DNA from: Daucus carota subsp. sativus
Taxonomy: Eukaryota > Streptophyta > Magnoliopsida > Apiales > Apiaceae
NCBI RefSeq assembly: GCF_001625215.2
Contig: NC_030381.2
Location: forward strand, 39,182,689 to 39,246,688
Reading direction: 5' to 3'
DNA length: 64,000 nt
Shown: piece by piece, positions 35,422 through 48,100 of the stretch
Layout of the letters: every line of letters starts with the position of its first letter
Numbering within the stretch: the stretch's first letter is position 1
Translations under genes and position numbers: made by a program
The notes under the pieces: generated by a model
Database searches by the model: none
What the model saw: only the letters and a program-made list of their open reading frames with translations
Told to the model about the DNA's origin: nothing

Positions 35422-37060
35422 CCTGCTGCACACAAATGACAATTAATGCCTTGCCACAATAGGTTATTGTCAACGCGTATGATTAGATAAGATATACTAC
35501 TAAAAACAATTTTAAAAAAAAAAACGAGTTGACAGTAAAATTTACAGAATACAGAACATATCTGAAAAAAAAGAATATGACCATAAATTCAATATCACGA
35601 TGTTCCCTGCATATTGTTGTCTTTAGTATATAAGGATACATGAAATAATAGCAAGAACACTGACAATACCTGCTTTGAACAGCTACAGCCTACAATTTTA
35701 CCTTTAAGGACTTGCAAAATAAAAGCTAAAATAAAGAGCAACAGTGACAAAAAAATATTCACTTAAAAGATCAGGAAAAGACCAATCAAAGGGTGAGTCC
35801 TTTAAATCACGGAATTCATCTCCATATGTATGCAGTTCTAAGAAGCAACATGGGCATAATATATAGATTAATTATAATAACGTAGAAATCCATCTGTAGG
35901 GCCACAGCATCTAAAACAATAGTATAACTATACACTTGATGCTATGAATGATAAATCCATTTACAAAACTAAAAAAATTAAAAAAAAAAAAAATTGAATG
36001 TAATGCATAAAATAAGTATCTAAAACCAAGGAACTCTAATTTACATAAAAACCCGTATGTTCTTAAAAGTGAATATATATAATTAGGAATACCTGATTAT
36101 CCCTGAGTATTCAATTCCAGGTGCATTCGATACAGGAATACATCGGGTAACCTAAAGCATTCCTGCTTCCTACCTCATGACCATTGCCTTTAAAGTTATC
36201 GTTAGCTAAATCTCCAATTACTCCAAAATTGTACACAGTAGTAACCGGCAACATAAAAATTTGATGCACCTACTCAATGTAAGGGTGTTGGCCCACTCTA
36301 TCACTTTTTTCAGGGATAAGGCCTCCAATATCACTACCGGAGAAGATGGCCCCAAATATCACTTTGCAATCCAAAACGCTAGATCGTGTAGTATTCATCC
36401 ATCTTTCACTCCTTAACACCAGATCGTCTAGCATTTTGAAGACCTAAACGCTATTTGCGTTTCACACTAAAACACTAAAACGCCAAAGCGTGTTACGTTT
36501 TGTAGGATTTTTCAGTTCTAAACGCAACACTATGTAGTGTTTTCTTCCAAAAATCAAAACGTGGATTATACGGCATTAATAAGTGATATTTAGGGCCTTT
36601 TCTCCAAACTCCGGTAGTTTGGGCATTACTTGTGAAAATTGTGGTATACGGAGCCATTTCTCTCAATGTAATCACTTAAACGACGTCATTAACATTATAA
36701 CTCTCTAATTATCTAACAAATATTGATATCGAAAGCACTGACTGTACTCCACAACACACAAACAGGCATCAACTCCAGAAACACCGCAATTTCAAAACGA
36801 ATAAATCATAATTGGCACCAAATTAAACTTAAAATCGAGTGAAAACCCTAGATTAATATGAGTGTTGTTAATATATGTAATGATATAATTGGGGTTTAAA
36901 TTAGTGAAATTATAAAAGAGTAATTAAACGATGGGAAGATAGTACCTTAGCTTAAATTGAAGTGAGAGAGATGAGAGAGAGAGAGCGCAGCGGCGAGAGT
37001 GAAGAACTTGCTAGGGCTTGTAGCCTCTTCTAGCTTCTGAATTGTATGATTTCTCATCCC
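35422..37060 (-). other. 5' UTR exon and ~1.5-kb leader intron of the zinc-knuckle gene
   Basis: On the minus strand a CT-rich leader (about 37050-36947) ends in a good donor (AAG|GTACTATC at 36946/36945). An acceptor TGTGCAG at about 35426 rejoins it about 25 bases before the start codon. The intron contains a diverged inverted repeat (36290-36655). Long leader introns are common in plant RNA-binding protein genes and often raise expression. The model is inferred from splice signals only. Confidence 0.55.
36290..36655. mobile_element. Diverged inverted-repeat element in the leader intron
   Basis: The left part (CTACCGGAGAAGATGGCCCC, then AAATATCACTTTG) pairs with the reverse of the right part (CTACCGGAGTTTGGAGAAAA, then AAATATCACTT). 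The pairing is imperfect, over about 80-100 bases. No target duplication is clear. Confidence 0.5.
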
Positions 37061-38226
37061 ATTCTTCTATTTTATATACTCCAGTCACTCTGGATTAATA
37101 CCAGATTAATATTTTTAAAATATTTTACTACTTTAATGATTATATTTGATTAAAAAATTTGATTAATCCAAAAAATCTTGAATAAATTCTTAATTAATCA
37201 TAAATCAAAAAATAAACGTCCCTTCCGATATCTACAATCGTGACTATAATTTAAAATATATTTGTTTTTGATGAGCATACTAAAAAATATTTTTTTTAAA
37301 AATTTATAATTCTTATCTTGCTAATAATTTTAGTCAATAATTTATATGTATCAAAAGTTATTCTTTTACTTTATTAAACAGTCATTATTAATTTAACTTT
37401 ATAGTTTCTTAGTGTGAAGTTTTTCACCTTAACTCACCCATCAAAAATGTTATATAACCTATGCTGATAATGCTCACACCAGAAGTGTTAAAGTTAGTCT
37501 TTATTATTATAGTGTCCATAAAATTTTAAACATAGAAGTATTGGAATAAAAATTGGTATGAAATTGATAGTAACCAATAGAATATTGGAAATTTTGTTTG
37601 TTTAAAAAATTAATAATAATAAAAACAAGTCAAATTTTATTGTATAATTGAATAAAAAATATCATATTTTATTGTATAATTAAATAAAAAAATATTTGCA
37701 CATATTCATGGCTATATTCCTTTTACACTTTGGAGAAATTAATATCATACAAATTTAATAATTAGATTTTATCAACGGCAAACGCTATATTCTTTTAGTT
37801 GCTATTACCCAATTAAATATTTATTTCTTACTTTTGTTGAAAATGCTCCAATTTGATTGTTGCCTTCATGCGTCTGTCCAAGTGTGTAACAGAACAAAAT
37901 GCTGCCTCTGTGACCCTAAAAAGTTTAGGTTTGGTGTTCGGTGTTCCTAAATTCCAATTACACATTAACTAAACAGTATAGGGAAAAAGAAGCAGCAGAA
38001 GCTACATCAAAGGGGGGAAGGGGAAAAAGCACAGGGCGAAGGAGTAAACATCATCCTAAGAACTGATATTACAAAATCTGAATAGTAAAGTTAACAGAGT
38101 AGTTGTAAACTTGTGGTCTGCAACATCTGAATGACACTAATGGCACCGATTACGACCACTAACTCTAGCAGCCCTAGACTATAGCTAAAAAGTATATACC
38201 TAACTAATGAAAACAATTTACAAAGA
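37061..38226. other. AT-rich intergenic DNA
   Basis: No coding region or clear element is seen. The last 250-300 bases before 38226 are probably the 3' UTR of the PIG-Q gene on the minus strand. Confidence 0.5.
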
Positions 38227-41200
38227 TTAGTTCAAAGTACACTCTTTGCGTGCAAGCACTGCATCATAGCAAAGCTTCCAATACTCCTGGCAAGGGATGG
38301 ACATCCAGGGCAATGTCATAGGTAAGCGAGTCAGCGAGGATGAAAAATTGTTCATTGCAGAAGGCAAACTGGGAAATATCAGCAGTTTTAGAAATGGAAG
38401 CGATTGAATAGTACATCTAAGTACATACACCAAGAATAATAGTACTCACCTTCGTCCAATTAAAATTCCATACATTGATGTAGCAAAAGACACTCTTGAA
38501 ACAGCAGAGAATAGGAATTTATAATGAGGAAAGACTACTTGCCCTGAGAAAATTTTCCAAAAGTTAGAAAGGAATACCAAACCATCTTCTAACAAGCCAA
38601 AATTGTTCATATTAATAACCATATGTCAGTATATGTTCAGGTAACTGAGCTTATGAAAAGTTCGCACTAAGACTGTTACCAAAATTTACTCTGGCAGAAC
38701 CAATGAAAGTTATACGTGTTCGCAAAATATCTCAAAAGAACATTGCCATAGGCTACTGGAATGAGGGATCCAGGTAGCAGGATCTAACTAGTTTAGTTCA
38801 GCTTCAAAAATGTATTGCTAGGACAGTCTACCCTCCACACAAATTATAGCACAGTAGGTCTTAGTCAGCTGATCAAAAACAAAAGATACATTTTCATTCT
38901 TCATCATCATCTTCACGAGTAATCATAATGACATTTAAGATCTTCAACTTTAAACTACACCTGAACATTTTAGAGTTGATAACAGCAATGAAAATAAATT
39001 TACGACTGCAAAATGATCCTAAACTATTACTAATTTTACATGTTGATTCCAAGAATGCTGGGTAAGAGTGAAAGTGACTGATAAACACATAGAGCAGACT
39101 TCAGGCAACACTGTGATCAGTTATTAGAGCAAGTCCAACGATAGATGTAAAATGGCTATAGCCAGTGCTATATGGCAACAAAAAGTGGTGTTTGGTGCTT
39201 AAATAAAACTTGTCCTCCTATCCTAGTTGCCTTTTGCAACAAAATAATTCCAAATTTAACTAACTTTTTGTACAACACTCCCAACTTTTTTATTTAAAGT
39301 ACATCAACTTGCATTTCATTCATGATTGATTGATAATGTGGCTAGTTAGTTGCAAATTTGAAACCAATAATGCATTTATGCATATTTTGCATCCAATTAT
39401 GCAACTAATTTGGAGTTTTAGTTCCAAATTATAGCCAACCAAGTTTGCATGGCATTGGACTTGCTCTCATAATGTTATTTATGCTAGATGATGTATAAAC
39501 ATAATTTGATGAAGACCAAAAAAAATTAGCTCAATAACTTACATATATTTAAGCAGCTGCTGTGAAGAAACAATACCAAATTGCCAACTGCTCCAGTCTC
39601 CAAACCATTAACAGCATCACTCTGACAACGCACAATTTCAACCCATAATCCAGAAGGGAATCTTCTTGGCATTAATATCCAGAGGAACACTTTTGTATAA
39701 GGTGTGGCATGAATGGCAGATATAGCAAGCTCGATGAAGATGCAAACAAAACTGACAGTTGTGCCCATCAAGGCAAAGAAAATATAAAAAGCAGAGCTAG
39801 TGGGCAGCAGAAGTAACACCGGGGTAAACAGGAGAGAGCCGACAACATGCTGATCCACTGTATAATCATAACTATCTAACCTCTGACGAAGAGGATTCAA
39901 CTTCTGATCCCTGCAACATAAATTACATTTTCTCAGATATAAAGAATCGCATACCTAAATGACAGTCATCCGTGAATTCCTATTTCAACCATCCAATTTA
40001 CAAATAAATCTTTCTTTATACAAACAAATGTTCTCCAGTTAATCATTATAATATGAATCAGTAAACTATGACATGAAAAAGTAAAGCTAGTACACAAAGA
40101 AAATTGGATCAATTCCTTCCAAGAGGTCAGTCTAGTACAAAGGCAATTTGCTTTACATGACTATAAAAATTCCAAGGAGAAAGTAAATACATCAACTAAC
40201 ACTTTACTGAAAGTACACAGACATTTAGCATAGTTCATGCACAAACACAAGGATGACACTTTAAGCCCTAATTCCAACCACCAACCAAGTCTCCACGTGG
40301 GCAATACAAGATGCTGATATAAATCAAAATCCAGCCTGAATTTTTCTTACAAGCTTTTTCTGGTACATTTGGGAGGCTATATAATGGCTTTTTTAATGAA
40401 AAAACTCATGCCATTCTGATTTAGTTGCATTATAAATCCTTTTCACTGATGAAAATTTCGGTATTATAGTGTTCCATCTTTTACTATCTACTAGCTTACA
40501 GCCTGTGCAAAGCACAGGTTAATTTTGAATAATTTATCTTTTCCACTAATTTTTAATTAATTATATTTTTGCTTTTTTAATATTTTTAAAATTGAATATA
40601 ATATAACTGTCAGAAGTTTACATTTTATTTATATCTTTAAAATTAATATTGTCTGAGTTAAATTTTGATATATTGTCAGTGAGAATCGAACCTCAAACAT
40701 TTGTTAATTTTTTTTAGTATAATATCTAACAGTTCATATCGATCTGAATTGAAATTTTAACGGATGTCATTAGAAGGGATAACCATATATAAAGGTACTA
40801 TACCAAACTAAAATTTATACCTATGTTCGGTTATTATAGTTTAGTATAGATGTCCTAAGATTAGGGCCATTTGGATTCAGTTGGAAAGTTCACATAATTA
40901 CGTAATTCAATTATATAGACTATACAGCCACAAAGGTTGTGTTATGGTTTATTTGGTCCAGATGTTTTCTTCATTATTAGTTAGGCCAAAAGAGGCAGCT
41001 ATGAACCAAGCATGAGAAGCCATATCAGTTAGATCTTAGATCAAATCACTAATGTTTCTTATTAATATAATATGTAGAAGCTAATTTGTCCAGAGCCTGA
41101 TTTGAGGACCTCGGCTTGACTAGATGACAGATTATTAAATCTATAGATGTTTATATCCGATTCAGGTACGTAAAGGAAATCCAATCAATTTCACATTAAA

Positions 41201-43808
41201 AATGTTGCAAATTTAGTTATAGTGTTACCTGGTGGCTTCACTACTACTGGTTTCCAGAAACAAAGATTAATTTAAAAGGATGTGGTGATGTACTTTTGGA
41301 ACGGAAACTGTACGATAGTTAGATTATTTTATCAGTAAGCAAAATACCTGAAGAGACGCCACAAAGCAGCTACAGCTTGTAGCTGATGTGAAAATATAAG
41401 CGAGATCAACCAATGAAGACACCGCACATGTATTGTTGCAAATGTGATGAAGTCTACGATTAGCGCAGCAGATGTGGTTAGACCAAAGAGAATTCCGCAT
41501 ATTGCAACCCCTCTGATGAAATATAGGAAGTAGGAGCTCATGAAAAAACAGATTGTAGACCAGACTTGTATTGCGTTTAGAGAAAGCATGCCTAGAACAA
41601 TAGCTAGCTCATTGTTTAACTTAAAACCCGCTGGGTTTCCCATCAAAGACACGCAACCCATACGCAATACATAGTTAGTAATGTTAGCGAACAATTTTAA
41701 AGTCCAACTGGTAACAGATCCTGAATGACTCAGCATTAAAACACCGAGAATGTTTCCAAAAAGAACATCAACCGCAAGATTTGACCACATTGAATGTTTC
41801 CGTAGTGCAGCTTTTTCTGCATACTCCACGCATGATGTAGACCTTACAAATCAGTGAAAATTGTTAGAAAGGAAAAATAAAAACCTCACATGGAGAGACT
41901 AGAGAGAGAGAGAAGATGACAAAATACAGGCCAACCAATATGCAATGAGACAGTAAGGCGACAAAATACATAAGTCAGTCGCCTACCATCGTGGTAAATT
42001 ATAGTACAGACAAAAATGGTTGGCATATCGTTCCTTTCGTAATAAAGCACATATTGGTCTACTTTCTTGTTCACGGAGTATAACAAATGAGACATATAAT
42101 CTAGCACATATAATAATAATACAAATTTATCAAGCATATACGTTGGGCGACAGAGACCATACTACCTGTGAGCACTATTTTGAAGAAATATAGGCCAGTA
42201 CAATATTTGACAACAGCGAAACTGAACATTCTTATACGTACGGCTGAATAACTTTGTTGATATGATATGTATACATGACTTTGATCCACAACTAAGCAAA
42301 ATCCGGATAAACTGAAGAACAACATAGATTAAAGTGGACAATGAAGCTACAGAAATGGCAAAAAGTCTCCATGTTAAGGCAAGAAACCTGAAACACAGAG
42401 CACATACCATTAGAACTTTTGACAGAAGAAAAAGCTAATAAGAGGAACTATATTAAAGCAGAAATGATTTACATGTACAGGCTGCACAATCGAGCTGTCG
42501 ATACACTAGGAAGCACAAGTTCCTCAAAGAGTGATTTGGCAGCAGCAGCACTATTAATTGCCAAGATAGCCGTATCCTGAATTCCAAGAAACATGGAAAC
42601 GGGGTTAACATCTTGGAAAACGACAAATACCATTATCAACCAAGATATATTACCAAGTCAGGAAGCGTCTGCTTTTCATGAAGGTCTTCAACCCACATGG
42701 GTTTTTTAATAGTGCTCTTTGTATGCTCAGAAGTACTATAAGAACCCAACGAGAAATGGTGACCACCATATTTAGGAGTTTCATATGCTATCACCTGCAA
42801 ACGTATAAAGACATATTACAACAAATGGGGATGAAAAAACACCGGTACAACTGAAACTTAAGCGTGCAATAAAGCTAATCAAGACTTACATACGTGGAGA
42901 TGAAGATCGGGTACTGTCATACCGTCCCATTTTATATGCTGCAGTTTGGGAATCCAGTATATTCTTTTACCAACATATTCTGAAAAGTCATATACAAGCT
43001 GGATCCAGTTTTTATTTTTGATAGACACCCGTCTATTAAGTTCCAACATATTTTTTTTCTTCTTCGTCTTTAATCTTTTTTGACCTTTCTTCGAATGTAC
43101 AATGCCATTAACAGAGTCAACGCCATTGTTTGTTTCGGCTACAGAAGCTATCGATTTGCCATCGCCCTGGAAATTTGCTTGACAACAACCAATCATAGTA
43201 AGCTTACAATTATCTTGTAGTCCCATTGGCATCCTTTCATTTGTCCGATGTATGATTTCCTGGTTCGGAAAACTAGTTATTACAACAAAATTACTCAATC
43301 TTATCCTAACTTGAGTGACTATTTTCCAAATTTAAGTCTATCTTTTAAATCATCACCCAAAACATGCATAAACGACAACTTAATTAGGGCACAACTCCAT
43401 AAATCAAACCAATCCAATTCATAATTACCATCAGACACTTTATAAGCAAGATCGATAACACAAATAACCAAAAATTCAAAGCATTCCTAAATTTCAAATT
43501 TTGCAGCATTGTAGTCCTCTATAAACAAAACCAAGAATTCAGTTAACACACAAACACATATATAACTAAAAGGCATTAAAATGCAAGAAATCAAGAGGAT
43601 CATCAACGTATCGCATCGCGGGTAAATCAAATCATTATACCTGAAGCTTGGAGGAGTGAACATTAGTATGAGTACATCCAAAAGCAACAACAACATCTAA
43701 CAAGTCCGAGGAGGGGGATTCAAGAAACCAACCAAACAAGAGTGTTGAAGAGTGAGTTGGGTCAGTTGAAAGATGGGTGGGCCACCAAATTCTACACTTT
43801 CTTACCAT
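38227..43808 (-). CDS. PIG-Q/GPI1 subunit of the GPI-GlcNAc transferase
   Basis: Nine exons join in frame on the minus strand: 43808-43641, 43259-42894, 42794-42654, 42576-42473, 42387-42166, 41842-41348, 39910-39543, 38543-38450 and 38416-38227. They total 2148 bases or 715 residues. The Gpi1 core is clear: NPAGFKLNNELAIVLGMLSL, then LRQRLDSYDYTVDQHVVGSL, several hydrophobic helices, and the plant-type end LPWMSIPCQEYWKLCYDA. The start MVRKCRIWWPTHL is typical of plant members. The protein is part of the ER complex that adds GlcNAc to phosphatidylinositol, the first step of GPI-anchor synthesis. A Helitron lies in intron 6 and a MITE in intron 7. Exons 8 and 9 were placed by frame and by the conserved end. 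Confidence 0.88.
39127..39466. mobile_element. PIF/Harbinger-like MITE in PIG-Q intron 7
   Basis: The ends GAGCAAGTCCAA and TTGGACTTGCTC are a perfect inverted repeat. The flanks are TTA on the left and TCA on the right, so the expected 3-base duplication has one mismatch. The interior has TGGCTATAGCCA and AT-rich text. It is 340 bases long and non-coding. Confidence 0.7.
40491..40850 (-). mobile_element. 360-bp Helitron in PIG-Q intron 6
   Basis: Read on the minus strand, the 3' end is a hairpin (CCTGTGC, TTT, GCACAGG), then CTGTAAG, then CTAG, followed by T. The 5' end is probably TC (TCTATACTAAACTATAATAA) at 40850 after A. The hairpin is almost the same as in the 18.2-kb Helitron, so the two are related. 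It is in the same transcriptional sense as the host gene. Confidence 0.7.
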
Positions 43809-45191
43809 AACTAGTTTAGCATCAGCAACAACTCAGTTTGATATCATTCTTGGTCAGTGTAAAAATCTAGCGAGATCTCGATAGTGATTGATATGAAACA
43901 CACAGATGTGTGTATAATTATGATTCTTGAGAGAGATGGGACAAGTTTCAGATTGTGTTTCGAATTGGTGTGGTATAAACAAGAGATTTAGAAACAAATG
44001 AGAGAAAAACAGGAACAGAGGTACTGGTACGGTGATTAGCTCTGCGGGGTTGTGTCTGGGAACTAGCGGCGAATACTAGGCAAGATCAGTATTTTCCTTA
44101 GACGCTGTATTGTTTGTTTTTTCCTTCAGGTGGGGGTTTATGTAATTATTATTATTAATAAAAAAGTTGTTGGGAGTGTTTTGTTTATTGTGTTTTTTAT
44201 TTATGTAGATTTATGTAATTGTTGATAAAAGATTGTGAATTTGATAAATATATCAATTTTTGAATATTTATTTATGAATATATTATTTATTTATATATTT
44301 ATTTATAATATATTTAAATATATCAATTTTTGAATATTTATTTATAAAAGATTGGGATTTTTTATCAATTTTTTATTAAAAAAATTTTGAATATTTATTT
44401 AAAAAAGCATTCTATGGGAATATCCCCATCCAGCGGTGAAAAGGCGTTGTACATGTTATAATTTTAATATAATCTTGGACGCTGTATATGCATACAACCC
44501 CCCAGAAACTGTAGGCCACCTAAACAGTCCCTAGCAATCATGGCCCTATTTGAAAGTTAGAGGTTTGAGGCAAAATTAGAAATTTGAGATACTTTAGAGG
44601 TTTTACCACTAAAATAAGCTAATATTAGTGTTTGGTAGTGAAATAGAGGTTTGGATTCAAAAAGCTATTTTGAGGAGTTTTTTGGATTAACGGTTTTAGT
44701 TTGTGTCATAAAAAGCTAATCAATTAACTATTTACCTAACAGTTTTACGAGAAACATCTAATTCGATCTGCTAATCAAAATATTTAATTTAAACAACTAG
44801 TCAAAACAGGTAATTCGATCCGCTAACATCTAACCACTAACCGCTAATTCTCAAACAGGGCCTATATGCCAAGGAACTGGACCCATATATATATATATAC
44901 CTGCATCTCAAATACAATCAAAATTATTTCACCCTGCTCCCGAGTTATAATTAGAGAGGAAAGCAAATGAAAGGGAAGTAAAGTTATATGACTTTCACTT
45001 TTATTTGTGCTCCCGAGTTTTTTAGAATGAGGAAAACAAGTGAAATAAATGCAAATATATCATATTTCACTCCAAATATGGAATGCTTTCACTTGCTTTC
45101 TCTCCAAAAAAAACTTGCTTTCACTTGCCATCATCTTCCCCAAATAAAATCAAACACTAAAAATTAGGGTTTCAAAACTTCTTTAATTTCA
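43809..45191. other. Region between the divergent PIG-Q and FCA-like genes
   Basis: The two start codons face away from each other 1.38 kb apart. The first ~250 bases above 43808 are probably PIG-Q leader. AT-rich DNA follows from 44100 to 44400. A hAT-like MITE lies at 44542-44862, leaving about 330 bases before the FCA-like start. CTCCCGAGTT occurs twice there (about 44938 and 45011). Confidence 0.5.
44542..44862. mobile_element. hAT-like MITE near the FCA-like promoter
   Basis: The ends GGCCCTATTTGAAAGTTAG and, reversed, GGCCCTGTTTGAGAATTAG are inverted repeats of about 19 bases with few mismatches. I found no clear 8-bp duplication. Internal TAAC/GCTAAT repeats are seen near the right end. 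Confidence 0.6.
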
Positions 45192-48100
45192 ATGGACGAT
45201 TACAACTTCGACGAGTTCTACGACTACAATCGCCACCCTAACTCCACGACGTTGTCTTGGTCCTCCGACAATCCCCGTGCTCACCACTATCATCACAACC
45301 AGAACATGAATTATTACCCGGAACACGACCCCTTTGGCGGCCCCGGTGGCTTCAATTTCCCTCCCCATCCCCGTAAAAGACCACATTTCAGTTCCGGTCC
45401 GTATCCTCTTTTTTCGATAATAGTTTTAGCACGAGAATCCGCGAGAACAATTGTTCTGCACTTTTCGTATTAGTTGTTTTGATAATTTGGAAAAATTGAT
45501 ACTATGTGAGAATTGGTGATTATTATATTTGTGCATATATGTGTTGTTTATAGTGTTGCTGAATATAGTGTTTGTTTTAAAGGTTGTGGTGAAGGCGGTT
45601 CTGTTGCCAAGCTTTACGTAGGAGGGACACCGAGAAATGCTACTGAACACGATGTAAATTAACTCACTGCCTTCCAGATTTCAAGTACTTTGTAGTCTTT
45701 GTTACTACTATTTTGTCTGTAACATTTCTTTAAACATTCGTTCGTGTTTGAAAACATGAGCAGTTGTGGTTAAATGATAAGTAAAAAAGTGGAAGTAGTT
45801 AGTAATAACGCAATGCCAAAAGAGTTAATAAGGAAGTCTTGCAGGCGTGATTTGGTCATTACTAATAGTCACTTAATTGACTAATTGTGGACTCTTCTGT
45901 ATGCTTTTTAATTTTAATAATGTACTGCTAATACCCCTGTTTTTCATTTTAACATCAGATACGCGCCGTGTTTGGAGAACATGGAAATATCATTGAGGTT
46001 GTTTTTCTCAGGGACAAAAGAACTGGCATGCAACAAGGTTAGTAGATGTCGTATGTACATTATTATTCTACTCTAGCAGCATCATGTTGCATACCATGTC
46101 AAGGTATAGCAGCATGGAGATATGATCGTTGATCACCTGGTCTTACTTAAAGGAGTTTTATAATGCAGGGAAACTTGTTTAACCTGTAAAATAGTTTGTC
46201 CTGATTCAGGACACAATTCCCACACACCAGGAGTAGGCTCAATAAGTTCTTAAATCAGACCTATCAAATATCATGTATATTAGAAATATATATATATGTT
46301 TCCAAGGGTCACGCTCAAGAGAGAACCAGTCCTTAAAATAGAACCATAGAACCACTCCCTAAATTTTTAATAGGTTTTTAGGATCTAAATCTAAATACAT
46401 GTTTTTTTCATCGTTGTGTGTGTTCAAAAATAATTTTAAAATGTAATACATAGATATTGACATTTTTTGCATGTGAAGTTCTACTGCAAAACCCTAACTA
46501 ATACTTAAGTTCTGCTGCAGAACCCTAACTAATACTAGAAATACGGTAAAGGTTCTATGGGTTCTCTCTCTAATGGTTCTCTCTTGAACATGACCCTATC
46601 TATGTTTCTAAGTGATTGTGAAACTATTTTTATTTCTTTTTTATACTATTATATATGTGCACTTGTACTCTTTACGTTAAATCTTGTCATGCTAGAAAGA
46701 GTGTTTTTTTTTTCTACGTGAAATACTGCTGCTCTGATTGTCCATATCTGACTGGAAGTCATGATTCAAGCCTCCGAGATGTCATAGCTGATAATTTTTT
46801 TGTTGATCCCAATTGATGCATTACTAGAGGGATTATTTCAAACCTGATTTCGAACGTATTTCACATGGATTATGTTTCCATGATTTCTGGAAGTCACACA
46901 TGTAGGCACGTATAGTATAGAACTAGAGTACTGTAGTACTAGTGTACCAACTAAAATTCTGTTTATACTGTGGACCAGGGGTGCCGTATACATAATGATA
47001 CCATATACATAGTAATAAAGCCAAAAATATGTATCCTAATTTTTCAAACTAAAATTGTATTGCATGACATTTTAACCTTATAAGTAATTGGCAGGTTTTA
47101 GCACGAAAAGGGTTCAAATTTTAGATTTAGCACAATGTCTTCGAAATAGCTGGGACAACTTGTAATATAGAGGAGTTAAAAAGAATTCGTTTTATGTGTT
47201 ATTTGAACAGCTTATTGCGAAATTAACTGTTTAGAACTTCCTTTTATTTTATTTTTAGTGAGATATTTTCTGACTTACATATTACTTATTAGATGCTTAA
47301 CAATCCTTAACTTCTGTATAAATTTGTGGGTGAACTCAATAATTTATGGGGGCATGTAGTATAATATACACCTAGTTCAAATTAAAAAAATGCCAGTAAA
47401 TTGTTTTATTATGGGGGCACGTGACCGTCCCCATGGGCCTCAATATACTCGGCCTCTGGTTATAGATGGTCTACTTGTTACTTGATCTTAAATTACAGAG
47501 TGAGGATATATGATCTGATTTTCAAGTACAAAATAAATTTACAATAATATCAATAATCTCCAGATGATGCACATGCCAAAACATTTTTGGAGCATGTCTT
47601 ACTCCAGTGCTAAATATTTATTAGTGCTTGATCTGCACGTTTGAAACCTGCTAAGTCGATGCAAAGATGTCTACTGGCTGTTTAAAATCTGCAGTTCTGC
47701 ACGTGTAAGCTATTAAGGCCTATTCTAATATATATATTTGGCTCCAAAAATTTTTGTTTCTTAATATTTAATTAATAATTATTTGCCACTTTTATGTGCT
47801 GCTGAACGATGTATATTCAAATGAAGGTTAGGAGCACATACTTTCTGTCCTTTTATGGTAAAATCAGGCCTTATATTTTTGATGGAATCCACGCCTGATT
47901 CTAAAGTTATGTTTGAAGTGATAAACTACATGTCTAATGATTAATTTTCTTCTTTACTATATATCTGGTCAGCCTATCATATCTATAAACCGGTCCTCGA
48001 TAGTAAGTGACGTGTGTTATCTTGCAGGATCTTGTTTTGTAAAATTTTCAAGGTTTGAGGATGCTGATCGGGCGATAGAAGTTTTAGACAACCAATACAC

